DNA of 64,000 nucleotides from Prolixibacter sp. SD074 (GCF_009617895.1 NZ_BLAW01000001.1:859001-923000), one strand, 5' to 3'; shown: positions 25,911 through 35,740, counted from the stretch's first letter. Translations and numbers: made by a program. The notes: generated by a model from the letters alone, not told the origin.

Positions 25911-26125
25911 GAGGGTGTCCGAAAAGTCAGTTTTACATTTCAATAACTTACAATATGTAAGTAACGGTACCGCGACAACCCCTATCCCGAATTCCCGGGA
26001 CCATGAAGGGGACTTCAAAGCCGCCCCTTCAGGGGAGCTCCGAGGCTTCGGAGGGAGGGGTAAATCCAAGATTGCCTTCAATTTGAAAGTTAACACTTTT
26101 CCAATTCAACTTTTCGGACATCCTC
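25911..26125. mobile_element. MITE-like element with 17-bp terminal inverted repeats
   Basis: GAGGGTGTCCGAAAAGT at 25911-25927 is matched by ACTTTTCGGACATCCTC at 26109-26125 (16 of 17 complementary). The 215-base interior has no gene but holds a GC-rich palindromic segment (CCCCTTCAGGGGAGCTCCGAG near 26022-26045). It lies between the two ABC half-transporter genes. No clear target-site duplication was found. Confidence 0.65.
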
Positions 26126-26148
26126 TTCCCCTCCTACAAGTAAAGAGG

Positions 26149-26181
26149 GGGTGGGCCGGAACTACTTTGACTGGCCCACCC
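26149..26181 (-). terminator. Hairpin downstream of the first ABC gene
   Basis: A 9-bp stem GGGTGGGCC (26149-26157) with GGCCCACCC (26173-26181), about 50 bases after the stop codon at 26230. There is no good T run, so termination is uncertain. Confidence 0.4.
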
Positions 26182-26229
26182 TGACCCTTTGTCCGTTGCA
26201 GGTTTGATGGACAATGAGAGAGGCTTGTA

Positions 26230-27987
26230 TTATGATGGGGTTGTTTCATAGTGGCTGGTGCTTTTTTGCGACTGGTAAATCTGCATGTACTCCGGTGAGG
26301 TTTCCAGTAGGTTTTCGTGTCTCCCGGCTGCGACCACTTCGCCTTCCATCAGGAGGATGATTTGTTCGTAGTGTTTTACCGGTGCTATTTTCTGTGTAAC
26401 CGAAATCAAGGTCAAACCGGGGTAATTCTTTAATACGTTTCCAATGATTTTCTGTTCGGTTTGCTGGTCGACCCTTGCGGTGAAGTCGTCGAGCAGCAGG
26501 ATTTTCGGGTTTAGCGCCAGCGCCCGGGCCAGCATGATGCGCTGCTTTTGTCCGCCCGAAAGACTGGTTCCCCGCTCCGAAACCAGCGTATCCAGTTTCT
26601 TCGGAAGTGATTTGATAAACTCTTTCAGCTCGGCTGTTTCGATGGCTTTCTCCAGTGACTCGTCGGTTACTGTATCGCTGAAGGCAATGTTTTCGCGCAG
26701 GCTCAGGTTGAACATCACGCTGTCCTGAAAGACGAAGCCAATCTGGTTATGAAACGTTTCTTTCCGGTAATCGTCAAGCGGAATATTGTCGAACAGTACC
26801 GTTCCTTCGTTGGGATGAATCAATCCCGTCAGGAGATACAACAATTGTGTTTTTCCGGCTGCTGTCGGTCCGATGATGGCTGTTTGCGAACCGCCTTTAA
26901 TGTTCAGCGAGACGTTCTTCAATGCCGGCTTTCCTTCGTACGATACCGTTACATGCTTCAGTTCGATATTACCTTCGATTGGTTTTTCGATGGTGCCCTT
27001 GTCGACGGTTTCCGGCGCTTTCATCACCTTGTCAATCCGCTCGTAAGAAGCTGTTGCCTTCGCGATGGCGTTGCTCATGAACCCAATGACGATGATGGGG
27101 AAGATGAGAATGGCCACGTAGCTGTTAAAGGCGGCAAAATTACCCAGCGTCATACTTCCGTTGATGACGTAATGTCCTCCGAGTGCCAGGATGGTCAGGG
27201 TCGCCAGGTTCGCCACGAAAGTGATGATTGGAATAAGCGTGGCAAACAAAGTGAGAATGGAGACGCCTAAATCTTTTGCTTCGGTATTCGCCGACAGGAA
27301 TTTCCGGTATTCGGCTTGCTGTGCATTCATTACGCGGATAATAGCGGCACCCAAAACGCTTTCGTTGATGACCTTGTTGAGCCAATCGACAACTTCGCGG
27401 CTACGTTTGAACAGCACGCGCACCCGCTTCAGTACCATGTAAAAGGCAAATCCGATGATGGGAATCATGGTAATCACCGGAAGGGCCAGTTTCCAGTTGA
27501 TGGTGAGGAGGAGCACGCAGGTTCCGAGGATGACAAACACCGAAGAAACAATGGAAGCCACAGCCTGGGCTACAAATGTTTTCACCGAATCCATGTCGGA
27601 AGTGAGGTTGGTGAGCAGCTTCGACGGATTGTTTTCCCGGATAAAAGAAAAACTCTGCCGCGATATTTTGTTGGAGAGTTTTTCCCGGAGGTCGAAGGCG
27701 ACCCGCTCGGAAGCGTATGTCTGCACAATGGCCTGCAGATAAGTGAAGGCGAAAATAGCCAGTGTGACGACTAAAAATTGAATGGCGATACTTTTGAATA
27801 TATAATGGCCGCTGTTGAATGTGTCGATTCCTTGTGAAATAATTTTCGGAATGACCAGGTTGGCCGCGTTCCTCAGCAGGGCAAACAGTACCAGCAGTGC
27901 GACCATCATCCGGTACGGCTTCAGCAAACCAAACAGATTAACTTTCTTTCCCGGGCGGGTATTATCTTGTTTTTGTCTTTTCTGCAT
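26230..27987 (-). CDS. ABC exporter half-transporter (degenerate Walker B subunit)
   Basis: 585 residues from ATG 27987 (MQKRQKQDN); an upstream in-frame ATG at 28023 is less likely. Six-helix exporter domain, then ATPase: Walker A GPTAAGKTQ, a canonical signature SLSGGQKQR, and Walker B ILLLDDFTARVD with Asp in place of the catalytic Glu. The H-loop is SVTQKIAPV, lacking the usual His. These changes complement the partner at 24109-25872, as expected for an asymmetric heterodimeric exporter. Confidence 0.9.
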   Translation of the reverse strand: MQKRQKQDNTRPGKKVNLFGLLKPYRMMVALLVLFALLRNAANLVIPKIISQGIDTFNSGHYIFKSIAIQFLVVTLAIFAFTYLQAIVQTYASERVAFDLREKLSNKISRQSFSFIRENNPSKLLTNLTSDMDSVKTFVAQAVASIVSSVFVILGTCVLLLTINWKLALPVITMIPIIGFAFYMVLKRVRVLFKRSREVVDWLNKVINESVLGAAIIRVMNAQQAEYRKFLSANTEAKDLGVSILTLFATLIPIITFVANLATLTILALGGHYVINGSMTLGNFAAFNSYVAILIFPIIVIGFMSNAIAKATASYERIDKVMKAPETVDKGTIEKPIEGNIELKHVTVSYEGKPALKNVSLNIKGGSQTAIIGPTAAGKTQLLYLLTGLIHPNEGTVLFDNIPLDDYRKETFHNQIGFVFQDSVMFNLSLRENIAFSDTVTDESLEKAIETAELKEFIKSLPKKLDTLVSERGTSLSGGQKQRIMLARALALNPKILLLDDFTARVDQQTEQKIIGNVLKNYPGLTLISVTQKIAPVKHYEQIILLMEGEVVAAGRHENLLETSPEYMQIYQSQKSTSHYETTPS

Positions 27988-28197
27988 AGTATGAACTTCC
28001 TTCAACCGGCAAAGAAAAACCAAATTTCTGATTTTTCTTTATATATATCGGAGAAATACCGATAGAACCGGTCAGGTGATCGTTGTTAATCTATATGAAT
28101 ACGAATGGTGGGAAATTTTGTTCTACACCGGCAGAAAAAGAACGACCAACTCACTTCCAGACTTTGTTAAATATTTTTAAAAGCGTTTTCAAAGTTG

Positions 28198-28205
28198 TAT
28201 CTTTA
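28198..28205 (+). promoter_or_regulatory. Possible -7 promoter element
   Basis: TATCTTTA matches seven of eight positions of the Bacteroidota -7 consensus TAnnTTTG, 30 bases before the LytTR gene start. No well-spaced -33 TTG was found, so this is weak. Confidence 0.3.
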
Positions 28206-28235
28206 AATTCGTGAGCCATTTATTGCCCAACGACC

Positions 28236-29081
28236 ATGTTTGATTATCTGAATAAACCATATCCGTTTAACGATGATTTTAAGCGTAATCTGCGGATAAT
28301 CCCCGGAATCAGTTTGGCTGTGTTTCTATTCCTGATACTCTATAAACCCCTTGATTTATCGGTTCTTGATTTGTACGACAAGGTGTACCTTTTACTCGGT
28401 TTTGCTTTGGTAACATTGTTTTCACTGGGCATCAATTTGTTGGTTTTGCCAGCCGTTTTTCCGGGCATTTTCCTTTCCGGGAAATGGAAGGTTAAGCATG
28501 AAATTTTCTGGAATCTTTGGATTTTGATGACCATTACCGTTGGGTACTTTTTTTATGCGCGGCTGACGGGTTTGTACGAATTGAACTTTGACACGCTCAT
28601 CCGGATTTTATTGTTCGGTATTATTCCGGTATCGCTGCTGATTGTCATTAACCAGGACCGGCAGCTCAAAATGAACCTTCATTCGGTTGACGGTTCCCCG
28701 GATGGTCCGACAACTGTTCTGGTCAATTTTCCATCGAAATACAAAAGGGGAAACGCCCAGGTAAACCTGCATGATTTGGTAATGATTCATTCGGCTCAAA
28801 ACTATATCGAGATATACTATAAGGAGGATGGGCAACTGCGAAAGATGATGGTCCGGAATACATTGGAAAACGCCATGAGACAGGTGAAACGCTTTCCGCA
28901 TATTATTCGTTGTCACCGCACTTGTATCGTGAATGTGAAGTATGTTACCCGCATGCGAAGCAGCCAGCATGGTTACCATATCCAACTCGATGGAGTTCCT
29001 GATGAACTGCATGTGTCCCGTTCCTTTGCCCCGCGTTTCCGCGAAATTTACGATAAACTGCACGAACCAAAACTGTTTTAA
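28236..29081 (+). CDS. LytTR DNA-binding regulator with membrane domain
   Basis: 281 residues. The N-terminal 140 have four hydrophobic helices (ISLAVFLFLILY, VYLLLGFALVTLFSLGINLLVL, IFWNLWILMTITVGYFFYA, LIRILLFGIIPVSLLIVI). The C-terminal 110 form a LytTR domain: LHDLVMIHSAQNYIEIYY, LRKMMVRNTLENAM, IRCHRTCIVNVKYV. It is a membrane-tethered transcription regulator without a receiver domain, of a type common in Bacteroidota; the signal and target are unknown. It lies divergent from the ABC exporter genes and may respond to envelope stress (inference). Confidence 0.88.
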   Translation: MFDYLNKPYPFNDDFKRNLRIIPGISLAVFLFLILYKPLDLSVLDLYDKVYLLLGFALVTLFSLGINLLVLPAVFPGIFLSGKWKVKHEIFWNLWILMTITVGYFFYARLTGLYELNFDTLIRILLFGIIPVSLLIVINQDRQLKMNLHSVDGSPDGPTTVLVNFPSKYKRGNAQVNLHDLVMIHSAQNYIEIYYKEDGQLRKMMVRNTLENAMRQVKRFPHIIRCHRTCIVNVKYVTRMRSSQHGYHIQLDGVPDELHVSRSFAPRFREIYDKLHEPKLF

Positions 29082-29254
29082 GCCGGTTCAGCCCTAAAGC
29101 GGGAAGTCAAAACCTTATCTGTTCATTTCGTCCCTGGGCCATTGAAGTCTTCACCATTTATTCCTATTTTACTCATAAAGGAAAGAGAATGCGCCCGGAC
29201 GAATTTCGTGGCACTATTTTCTCTCTCCTGGACAAATTATTAACAGGCAACCCA

Positions 29255-30733
29255 ATGAATGTTCTTTTAGTTAACCCGCAATGTGCCGATACGTTCTGGA
29301 GTTTTAAATATGCACTTCGGTTTATCGCCCGGAAGGTCGCCAATCCGCCTTTGGGATTGTTGACTGTTTCGGCGTTATTGCCGGCGGCATGGGAGAAAAA
29401 ACTGGTCGATATGAATTTATCTCCCTTGCGGGAAGAGGATGTTCGGCGCGCCGATTTGGTATTCATCAGTGCCATGGATATTCAGCGACATTCGGTATTA
29501 AATATCATTCGGATGTGCCGTAACCTGAATAAAAAAATGGTGGCAGGCGGGCCACTCTTTACCAGTGAGCCGGAAGAATGGCCCATGATTGATTACCTGG
29601 TGTTGAATGAAGCAGAAATAACCCTTTCCAAATTTTTGGAGGACTTGGAGAAAGGAACTCCTAAACACCTGTATCAAACCAACGAGTTCCCTTCACTCAA
29701 TACTTCACCGGTACCGGATTATTATCTTTTGAACCTGAACCGATACGCCACACCGAGCCTGCAGTATTCGCGCGGATGCCCGTTCGATTGTGAGTTTTGT
29801 GATATCACCGCACTGTTTGGGCGTAAGGTTCGTACCAAAACAGCTGAACAGGTAGTTGCTGAACTGGAAAACCTGTTCCGGTTAAATCACCGGGGAAACA
29901 TCTTTTTTGTGGATGATAATTTCATTGGGAACAAAGCACGGCTGAAAAAAGAGCTTCTTCCGAAATTGATTGCCTGGATGGAAAAACGAAATTATCCTTT
30001 CCGGTTCAATACCGAAGCGAGCATTAATCTGGCTGATGATGAAGAGCTGATGCGCCTGATGGGGAAGGCCGGATTTGAAAGTGTGTTCGTGGGAATTGAA
30101 ACACCCGAACAGGCCAGCCTGGCAGGATGCAACAAAATGCAGAATACCGGACGGAACCTGGTGGAAGATGTCCGGAAAATGCAACGATTTGGGCTGCAGG
30201 TTTCGGGTGGGTTTATAGTCGGTTTTGACCATGATTCCCCATCTGTTTTTCAACGTCAGATTGATTTTATTCAGCAGAGCGGTATCGTGACTGCCATGGT
30301 TGGCTTGTTGAATGCGCCAAAGAAAACCAAACTGTACCAGCGGCTTAAAGATGAGAAGCGCCTGTTGGATGTGAGTTCGGGAAACAATACAGACTTTAGT
30401 ATGAATTTTATCCCCCGGATGAACATCGATTTTCTGATGGAAGGATACCGTCAGGTGCTGAAGGAAATTTATAGTTACAAACCCTATTATCAACGAGTCC
30501 GGCAATTCTTGAAGATTTATAAGCCAGGGCTGCATTTCCACCGGAAAATGACCTTCGGCAACATAAAGGCGTTAATACGTTCCATGTTAGTTTTGGGAGT
30601 ATTGAAACAAGGTCAGTTCTATTACTGGAGGTTGTTTGCCTGGACCATTTTTCATTGCCCTGAAAACTTCCCCGAAGCGATTACACTAGCCATCTATGGC
30701 TATCATTTTCGTAAGATTTATTCCATCGCTTAA
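29255..30733 (+). CDS. B12-binding-type radical SAM protein
   Basis: 492 residues from ATG 29255 (MNVLLVNPQ), the normal start of the cobalamin-binding domain; an upstream in-frame ATG at 29189 adds an unrelated 22 residues. Residues 1-150 are the B12-type Rossmann domain, then the radical SAM core with RGCPFDCEFCD near residue 175 and later FVDDNFIGNK and FNTEASINLADDEE. A DUF4070-like C-terminal part follows (MNFIPRMNIDFLMEGY). Such proteins often methylate or modify lipids or secondary metabolites. The substrate is unknown. Confidence 0.88.
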   Translation: MNVLLVNPQCADTFWSFKYALRFIARKVANPPLGLLTVSALLPAAWEKKLVDMNLSPLREEDVRRADLVFISAMDIQRHSVLNIIRMCRNLNKKMVAGGPLFTSEPEEWPMIDYLVLNEAEITLSKFLEDLEKGTPKHLYQTNEFPSLNTSPVPDYYLLNLNRYATPSLQYSRGCPFDCEFCDITALFGRKVRTKTAEQVVAELENLFRLNHRGNIFFVDDNFIGNKARLKKELLPKLIAWMEKRNYPFRFNTEASINLADDEELMRLMGKAGFESVFVGIETPEQASLAGCNKMQNTGRNLVEDVRKMQRFGLQVSGGFIVGFDHDSPSVFQRQIDFIQQSGIVTAMVGLLNAPKKTKLYQRLKDEKRLLDVSSGNNTDFSMNFIPRMNIDFLMEGYRQVLKEIYSYKPYYQRVRQFLKIYKPGLHFHRKMTFGNIKALIRSMLVLGVLKQGQFYYWRLFAWTIFHCPENFPEAITLAIYGYHFRKIYSIA

Positions 30734-30865
30734 TTCCATCAATTCTAGCTCAATTCCGGGAAATTGCTACCGGAACGTTAAATCCATCTTAAAAATCAGA
30801 TAGCCTTCGGGAATTTTCGCACAGACTTTGTTGATATACGAAAAGACATAATAATCTCAAAAAAT

Positions 30866-32191
30866 ATGAGTGCAAATATTCCGGGCTACGACGGTAAGCG
30901 GCTGGTTATTCTGGGAGGTGGTTTTGCAGGGCTTACCCTCGCCCGAAAACTGGCGAAAAGTGAGTTTCAGATTGTTTTGGTTAACAAGCATAATTATCAC
31001 CAGTTTCAACCTTTGTTATATCAAGTGGCAACAGCAGGCCTTGAGCCTAGTGCCATCGCTTTTCCGTTAAGGAAAGTTTTTCAGGACAACCAGAATGTTC
31101 ATTTTCGCAAAGCGGAAATACAAAGTGTGGATTTCGACAGTAAGGTAGTACATACCAGTGTAGGAACGATTCATTATGACTACCTGGTGAATGCCATGGG
31201 AGCCGGAACCAACTTCTTTGGCAATAAAGAGATTCAGAAGCGTTCGTGGGGGTTAAAGAGTATACCCGAATCGTTGGCCTTGCGCAACCACATCCTGATG
31301 AATCTTGAACGGGCTTCCAGTATCGATGATGAGAAGAAACGGCAGGAATTACTGACCATCGTGATTGTGGGGGGCGGCCCGACGGGGGTGGAAGTGGCTG
31401 GTGCGTTAGCCGAAATGCGCAAATGGATTATTCCACGCGATTACCACGAGATTGACCACAAGAAGGTGAAAATAGCCGTGGTAGAAGCTTCCGGTAAGCT
31501 ATTGGGACATATGTCGGAGAAATCGCACAAAGCAGCCGAGGATTTTCTTAAATCGCTGGAGGTTGAGGTGTATAACGGCATTGCGGTGGATTCGTATAAT
31601 GGAGACGAGGTAACGCTTTCGAATGGCGAAAAACTGCCCTGCAATACATTGGTGTGGGCGGCAGGTGTGAAAGGAATGCCGGTAAAAGGGATTCCCGCAG
31701 AACTGATTGATAAACGTGATCGCATAGCCGTTGATGAGTTCAATTGCATAAAAGGGCAGGAGCATGAGTTTGCCATCGGTGATATAGCGACAATGCAAAC
31801 AGAAAAGTATCCGCATGGTCATCCGCAGGTGGCGCAGGTGGCGATTCAGCAGTCAAGTTTGTTAGCGAAAAATCTCCTGCGCCTTGAAAAAAATGTGCCG
31901 TTGAAACCATTCCGATATAGTGATAAAGGAACCATGGCTACTGTTGGGCGCAACAAGGCGGTAGTTGATTTGCCTTTTTACAGTTTTCGCGGATTCTGGG
32001 CCTGGCTGGTCTGGATGTTTGTCCACCTGATGGCTATCGTAGGCGTAAAAAACCGGTTGCTTATTTTCATCAACTGGGTTTGGAACTATGTATTCTACGA
32101 CCAGTCGTTGCGGCTGATTATCTCGCCGGCCAAACACCCGAAGCACAAAGAAGTGCCGCCAGCCAATCAAATGGAAACGTCATCGAATTGA
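30866..32191 (+). CDS. ndh: Type II NADH dehydrogenase (NDH-2)
   Basis: 441 residues. FAD motif LGGGFAGLTLARKL near residue 14, NADH motif IVIVGGGPTGVEVAGALAEM near residue 167, and the FAD site TLVWAAGVKG and FAIGDIA. The C-terminus has an amphipathic/hydrophobic membrane anchor (FWAWLVWMFVHLMAIVG, LLIFINWVWNYVFYD). It is a single-subunit NADH:quinone oxidoreductase at the inner membrane that could feed quinol to the bo-type oxidase encoded 18 kb away. Single-gene unit. Confidence 0.92.
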   Translation: MSANIPGYDGKRLVILGGGFAGLTLARKLAKSEFQIVLVNKHNYHQFQPLLYQVATAGLEPSAIAFPLRKVFQDNQNVHFRKAEIQSVDFDSKVVHTSVGTIHYDYLVNAMGAGTNFFGNKEIQKRSWGLKSIPESLALRNHILMNLERASSIDDEKKRQELLTIVIVGGGPTGVEVAGALAEMRKWIIPRDYHEIDHKKVKIAVVEASGKLLGHMSEKSHKAAEDFLKSLEVEVYNGIAVDSYNGDEVTLSNGEKLPCNTLVWAAGVKGMPVKGIPAELIDKRDRIAVDEFNCIKGQEHEFAIGDIATMQTEKYPHGHPQVAQVAIQQSSLLAKNLLRLEKNVPLKPFRYSDKGTMATVGRNKAVVDLPFYSFRGFWAWLVWMFVHLMAIVGVKNRLLIFINWVWNYVFYDQSLRLIISPAKHPKHKEVPPANQMETSSN

Positions 32192-32198
32192 TATATTT

Positions 32199-32220
32199 CC
32201 GGGAAACCGGGAATTTTTTT
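32199..32220 (+). terminator. Short hairpin with T7 between convergent genes
   Basis: CCGG-GAAA-CCGG at 32199-32210 followed by GAA and T7 (32214-32220), eight bases after the NDH-2 stop. The stem is short but the T run is good. Confidence 0.45.
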
Positions 32221-32230
32221 GCCTTGTTAT

Positions 32231-32857
32231 TTATGACGTGCCGCCCAGATGGAAAGCAATCCGGACTCCTTCGGTAACCATGTTGGCCCCGATGATGCCC
32301 AGAATCAGTCCCATAATCTTACTCATCACCACGATGATTTTGTGACCTACCAGCCGAAGGATGTAGTCGCTGTAGACGAAAGCGAGGTAGGTGAGGAGAA
32401 TCATCACGCCAAAAATAACCGACGTGATAACCACGTGCCAGCCATTGCTCTCTGTTACGTAGTTCATAGCAGTGACGATCGTTCCCGGTCCGGCCAGAAT
32501 GGGAATAGCCAGCGGTGAAATAGCCATCCCTTCATCAATGGCAATCTTGTCGGAATGGTGGATGGTGGATTTTTTGGACTGCAACATTTCGAAGCCTACA
32601 AAAAATACCAGGATTCCACCGGCAATTTTGAAACCGGGAATCGTAAGTCCGAAAACCATAAAGATATATTTTCCGACGACGATAAAGCAGAGCACGATAA
32701 TGAATGCAGTGAATGTAGCCGATTTCGCGATCCGTTTGCGGGTGGGAAAATCCGCTTCATCAGTCAGGCTTAAAAAAATCGGAATGTTCGTAATGGGATT
32801 CATGATGGCGAAAAATCCCATGAATACAGTGAGCGAAAAACTGAGGAGATGATTCAT
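32231..32857 (-). CDS. MarC family membrane protein
   Basis: 208 residues with six membrane helices. FFAIMNPITNIPIFLSLT near the start and AISPLAIPILAGPGTIVTAM near residue 112 are the two MarC signature motifs (NPxxxxP and PLAxPxxAGPG). MarC-family proteins are inner-membrane proteins of uncertain transport function, formerly linked to antibiotic resistance. Convergent with NDH-2. Confidence 0.9.
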   Translation of the reverse strand: MNHLLSFSLTVFMGFFAIMNPITNIPIFLSLTDEADFPTRKRIAKSATFTAFIIVLCFIVVGKYIFMVFGLTIPGFKIAGGILVFFVGFEMLQSKKSTIHHSDKIAIDEGMAISPLAIPILAGPGTIVTAMNYVTESNGWHVVITSVIFGVMILLTYLAFVYSDYILRLVGHKIIVVMSKIMGLILGIIGANMVTEGVRIAFHLGGTS

Positions 32858-32976
32858 ATTACTATTTTTGACCGATAATTATAGTTATTGAACAATTTAC
32901 GGAACTTCTGGTTGGACTAACCAGCCGTTTTTATGGTTAAATGTAAAACAAGTGTGCCGAAATAATTGCTGAACGA

Positions 32977-33423
32977 ATGAATAAACTACTGTTAGTCTTT
33001 TTGATAATGGTTGTGGGGAGCCTGGTTGCCTGGCAGGGAGCCATCAATGCCCAATTGGGAAAAATGTTGTCCCATCCGTTGCAGGCCGCTTTTATCTCCT
33101 TCCTGGGAGGAACTTTGGCGCTTGCTGCTGCATTGTTTATCATGCAAATTGGTTTTCCATCTCTTCATGCAGTGAAAGGCATCCCGCCATATTTGATGAT
33201 TGGCGGCTTGCTCGGAGCCATATTCGTCACCAGTGTCATTTTGTTTATACCCAAAATCGGTGTGGCTAATGTATTGATTGCAGCGGTGGCGGGCCAACTC
33301 ATTTTGTCGCTCATTATTGATAATTATGGTTTGCTGGGCGTCCCGAAACAACCAATTGCAGTCAGCCGCGTTGCCGGAACACTGTTGGTGATTGCCGGCC
33401 TGTATTTGGTGAATAAGAAGTAG
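32977..33423 (+). CDS. DMT superfamily protein (YdcZ/DUF606 type)
   Basis: 148 residues with five hydrophobic helices. VAWQGAINAQLGK and ISFLGGTLAL are the DUF606 signature, followed by VIAAVAGQLILSLIIDNYGLLG in the second half. These are small inner-membrane proteins related to EamA transporters; substrate unknown. It is convergent with the alanine racemase gene, 10 bases apart. Confidence 0.85.
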   Translation: MNKLLLVFLIMVVGSLVAWQGAINAQLGKMLSHPLQAAFISFLGGTLALAAALFIMQIGFPSLHAVKGIPPYLMIGGLLGAIFVTSVILFIPKIGVANVLIAAVAGQLILSLIIDNYGLLGVPKQPIAVSRVAGTLLVIAGLYLVNKK

Positions 33424-33433
33424 GCAGTATATT

Positions 33434-34591
33434 TTATTCAGCCGGAATTACTCTTCTTTCGATGTTCAGTGGAAGCCGCGAAAGGACTTCGTAGTTAAGG
33501 GCATTGCTGATATCGCTAAAGGCCGATACGTTGATTTCGGTGTCGCCCTGTCGCCCGATGATAACTACCTGGTCGCCGATTTTGACTTCAGGAATTGCCG
33601 AGATGTCGACAACAACCATGTTCATGTTTACCACACCAATCACATTGCAGCTACGGCCACGAATGAGCACCCGTCCTTTGTTGCTCAGTGATCGGCTGTA
33701 GCCAGTGGCATATCCTACCGGGACAAGTGCCGTGAGGGTTTCCTGCTGTGCCAGAAAATGGTTTCCGTAGCCAACAAATTCGCCTGTTTTAATAATTTTA
33801 ACGGACATCACTTTGCTTTCCCAACCTAAAATCCGGTGTAACGGATCGGTACGGTTTTTCTTGTGGTTAATAAAGTGGATAAAAGTTTCTGCACTCGGCC
33901 AAAAGCCATATTGCATAATACCAATGCGTACCAAATCGAACCGTGCTGCCGGATAGACAAAGGCAGCAGCTGAGTTGGCCACGTGCCTGTAACGAGGCCT
34001 GATATCGCTTTTTTCCAGGATAGCGCTCATTTGCCGGTAACGCTTTATTTGCTTTTGGATACGAACATAGTTCGAAACACTTTCCGCGCCAGCGAGATGT
34101 GTACAGAAACCCTCTACCTCAAAATTCTCTGGTTGCATTTTGATGACATTGATGGCTTCAATCAGCTCATTCATGTTAAGGCCGGTCCGGTTCATACCAG
34201 TCTCCACTTCAATGTGGATTTTGGCGGGTTTGCCCAAATTGCGCGCTTCTTCAAGTGCTACTTCCAACCGTTCCAGGTTGAAGACAAAAAACTCAAAATT
34301 TTTTTCGATGGCTTCGCGTAAGTGTTCGTTGGAGATGTACCCCATAATAACCACCGTACTTTTTTTTGTCAGGCTGCGGCAAACCCGTTGTGCTTCGTCG
34401 AAATTGAAAACAGAAAAATGATTAATTCCGGCTTTTTCAAGCATGGGAACCATCTGCTCAATGCCATGGCCATACGCATTGGCTTTGACAACCGAGGATA
34501 TTTTGACATTTTTTCCGAGCTTTTTTTTCAAAAACCGGATATTGTTGATGAGGGCGCTTTCTTTTAGCGTAATGACGGAGGTTTCCTGCAT
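33434..34591 (-). CDS. alr: Alanine racemase
   Basis: 385 residues. The PLP lysine lies in VVKANAYGHG near residue 38, and the opposing catalytic Tyr in GYATGYSRSLSNKG near residue 292. RHVANSAAAF and DLVRIGIMQYG are also conserved. It makes D-alanine for peptidoglycan. It follows the M20 hydrolase gene with a 15-base gap, so both are probably one operon. The TGY-S variant is slightly atypical but within the family. Confidence 0.92.
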   Translation of the reverse strand: MQETSVITLKESALINNIRFLKKKLGKNVKISSVVKANAYGHGIEQMVPMLEKAGINHFSVFNFDEAQRVCRSLTKKSTVVIMGYISNEHLREAIEKNFEFFVFNLERLEVALEEARNLGKPAKIHIEVETGMNRTGLNMNELIEAINVIKMQPENFEVEGFCTHLAGAESVSNYVRIQKQIKRYRQMSAILEKSDIRPRYRHVANSAAAFVYPAARFDLVRIGIMQYGFWPSAETFIHFINHKKNRTDPLHRILGWESKVMSVKIIKTGEFVGYGNHFLAQQETLTALVPVGYATGYSRSLSNKGRVLIRGRSCNVIGVVNMNMVVVDISAIPEVKIGDQVVIIGRQGDTEINVSAFSDISNALNYEVLSRLPLNIERRVIPAE

Positions 34592-34606
34592 GAGAAATGA
34601 TTGATT

Positions 34607-35740
34607 TTAGGTTAGCAACATTTTGTAGAGTACTTGAAAAATATTCATCCCGGCACCTAATATATCATCCGGGAAATTGAATTCGGGATTGTGCAACTGA
34701 GGTTGCCCGGGGCCGGAGCCTAGCCCGAAGAAGCCACCTTTGTACTTCTGCGTATAATAGGAGAAGTCTTCTGACCATTTAAAAGGTTGTTCCCTGTACC
34801 CGAAAGTCAGTCCCGTTTTCCGTGCTGCATCCTCCAGCATGTCGACACATTGGTCATCATTGACCAGTGCCGGGAAATCTTCGATATAGGAGATGACATG
34901 TTTCAGTCGTTTGCTATCGGCGGCTTTTTCAACTACCTGCTCGGCAAGCCGCGTCATTTTCTGCATGTCGTTGTTCTCGTAGGCACGAAGGGTAACCATC
35001 ACTTCAGCGTCGCCCGGTGTGGTGCCAAAAGTAACCTCGCCCATGCGGATGTGCACAATGGTAAGGAGGGCAAGGTTGCTGAATGCTGATTTATTTTCGG
35101 CAATTTCCGATAGTCCGTGAATGATTTGTTCGATGGCTCTCACCGGGCTGATTCCATTTTCCGGCTCGGCCGCATGGGATGTTTTTCCCGTTAACCGGAT
35201 GATCATTCCTTTGGATGCTGCCGAAAAAGTGCCTTTGCGTAAAACAATTTCTCCCTTCGGGATACCCGGAATGTTGTGCAATCCGAAAATATAATCGGGC
35301 GCTATATCGGCGAACGCCGCTGATTCAACTACATCGCGGGCGCCCTGCTCCACTTCTTCAGCTGGTTGAAAGAGCAATATGGCCCTGCCTTTCTCCGGAC
35401 GATTTTCAGCAATGAAAGGTGCGAGGCCAGCCACCATCGACATATGTCCGTCGTGCCCGCAAGCGTGAGATACTCCGTCATTTTGCGAGGCGTAAGGTAC
35501 ATCGGTGTGTTCCGGAATGGGCAATGCATCGAGCTCAGCGCGAAACATCACGGTAGGGCCGGGATGCTTCCCTTCGAAAACGAAGGCTTTTCCGGTGTGG
35601 CTTATATCGATGGTTTTATCGGGGTGGTAGCGCTGCACGAATTCGCGGATCCGGGCTGAGGTCTGCTTTTCCCGGTTCGATAATTCGGGGTGTTGGTGCA
35701 AAGTATGTCTTAGTTCGATGATGTCCTGAATGGTTGACAT
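34607..35740 (-). CDS. M20 family amidohydrolase
   Basis: 377 residues. HACGHDGHMSMVAG near residue 92 gives metal ligands, LFQPAEEVEQGARDVV near 124 the catalytic Glu pair, FGLHNIPG near 152 and the lid domain TGKTSHAAEPENGISPV near 180. It belongs to the IAA-amino acid hydrolase/N-acyl amino acid amidohydrolase group (M20D), cytoplasmic. It probably cleaves N-acylated amino acids. The gene precedes alr. Confidence 0.92.
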   Translation of the reverse strand: MSTIQDIIELRHTLHQHPELSNREKQTSARIREFVQRYHPDKTIDISHTGKAFVFEGKHPGPTVMFRAELDALPIPEHTDVPYASQNDGVSHACGHDGHMSMVAGLAPFIAENRPEKGRAILLFQPAEEVEQGARDVVESAAFADIAPDYIFGLHNIPGIPKGEIVLRKGTFSAASKGMIIRLTGKTSHAAEPENGISPVRAIEQIIHGLSEIAENKSAFSNLALLTIVHIRMGEVTFGTTPGDAEVMVTLRAYENNDMQKMTRLAEQVVEKAADSKRLKHVISYIEDFPALVNDDQCVDMLEDAARKTGLTFGYREQPFKWSEDFSYYTQKYKGGFFGLGSGPGQPQLHNPEFNFPDDILGAGMNIFQVLYKMLLT

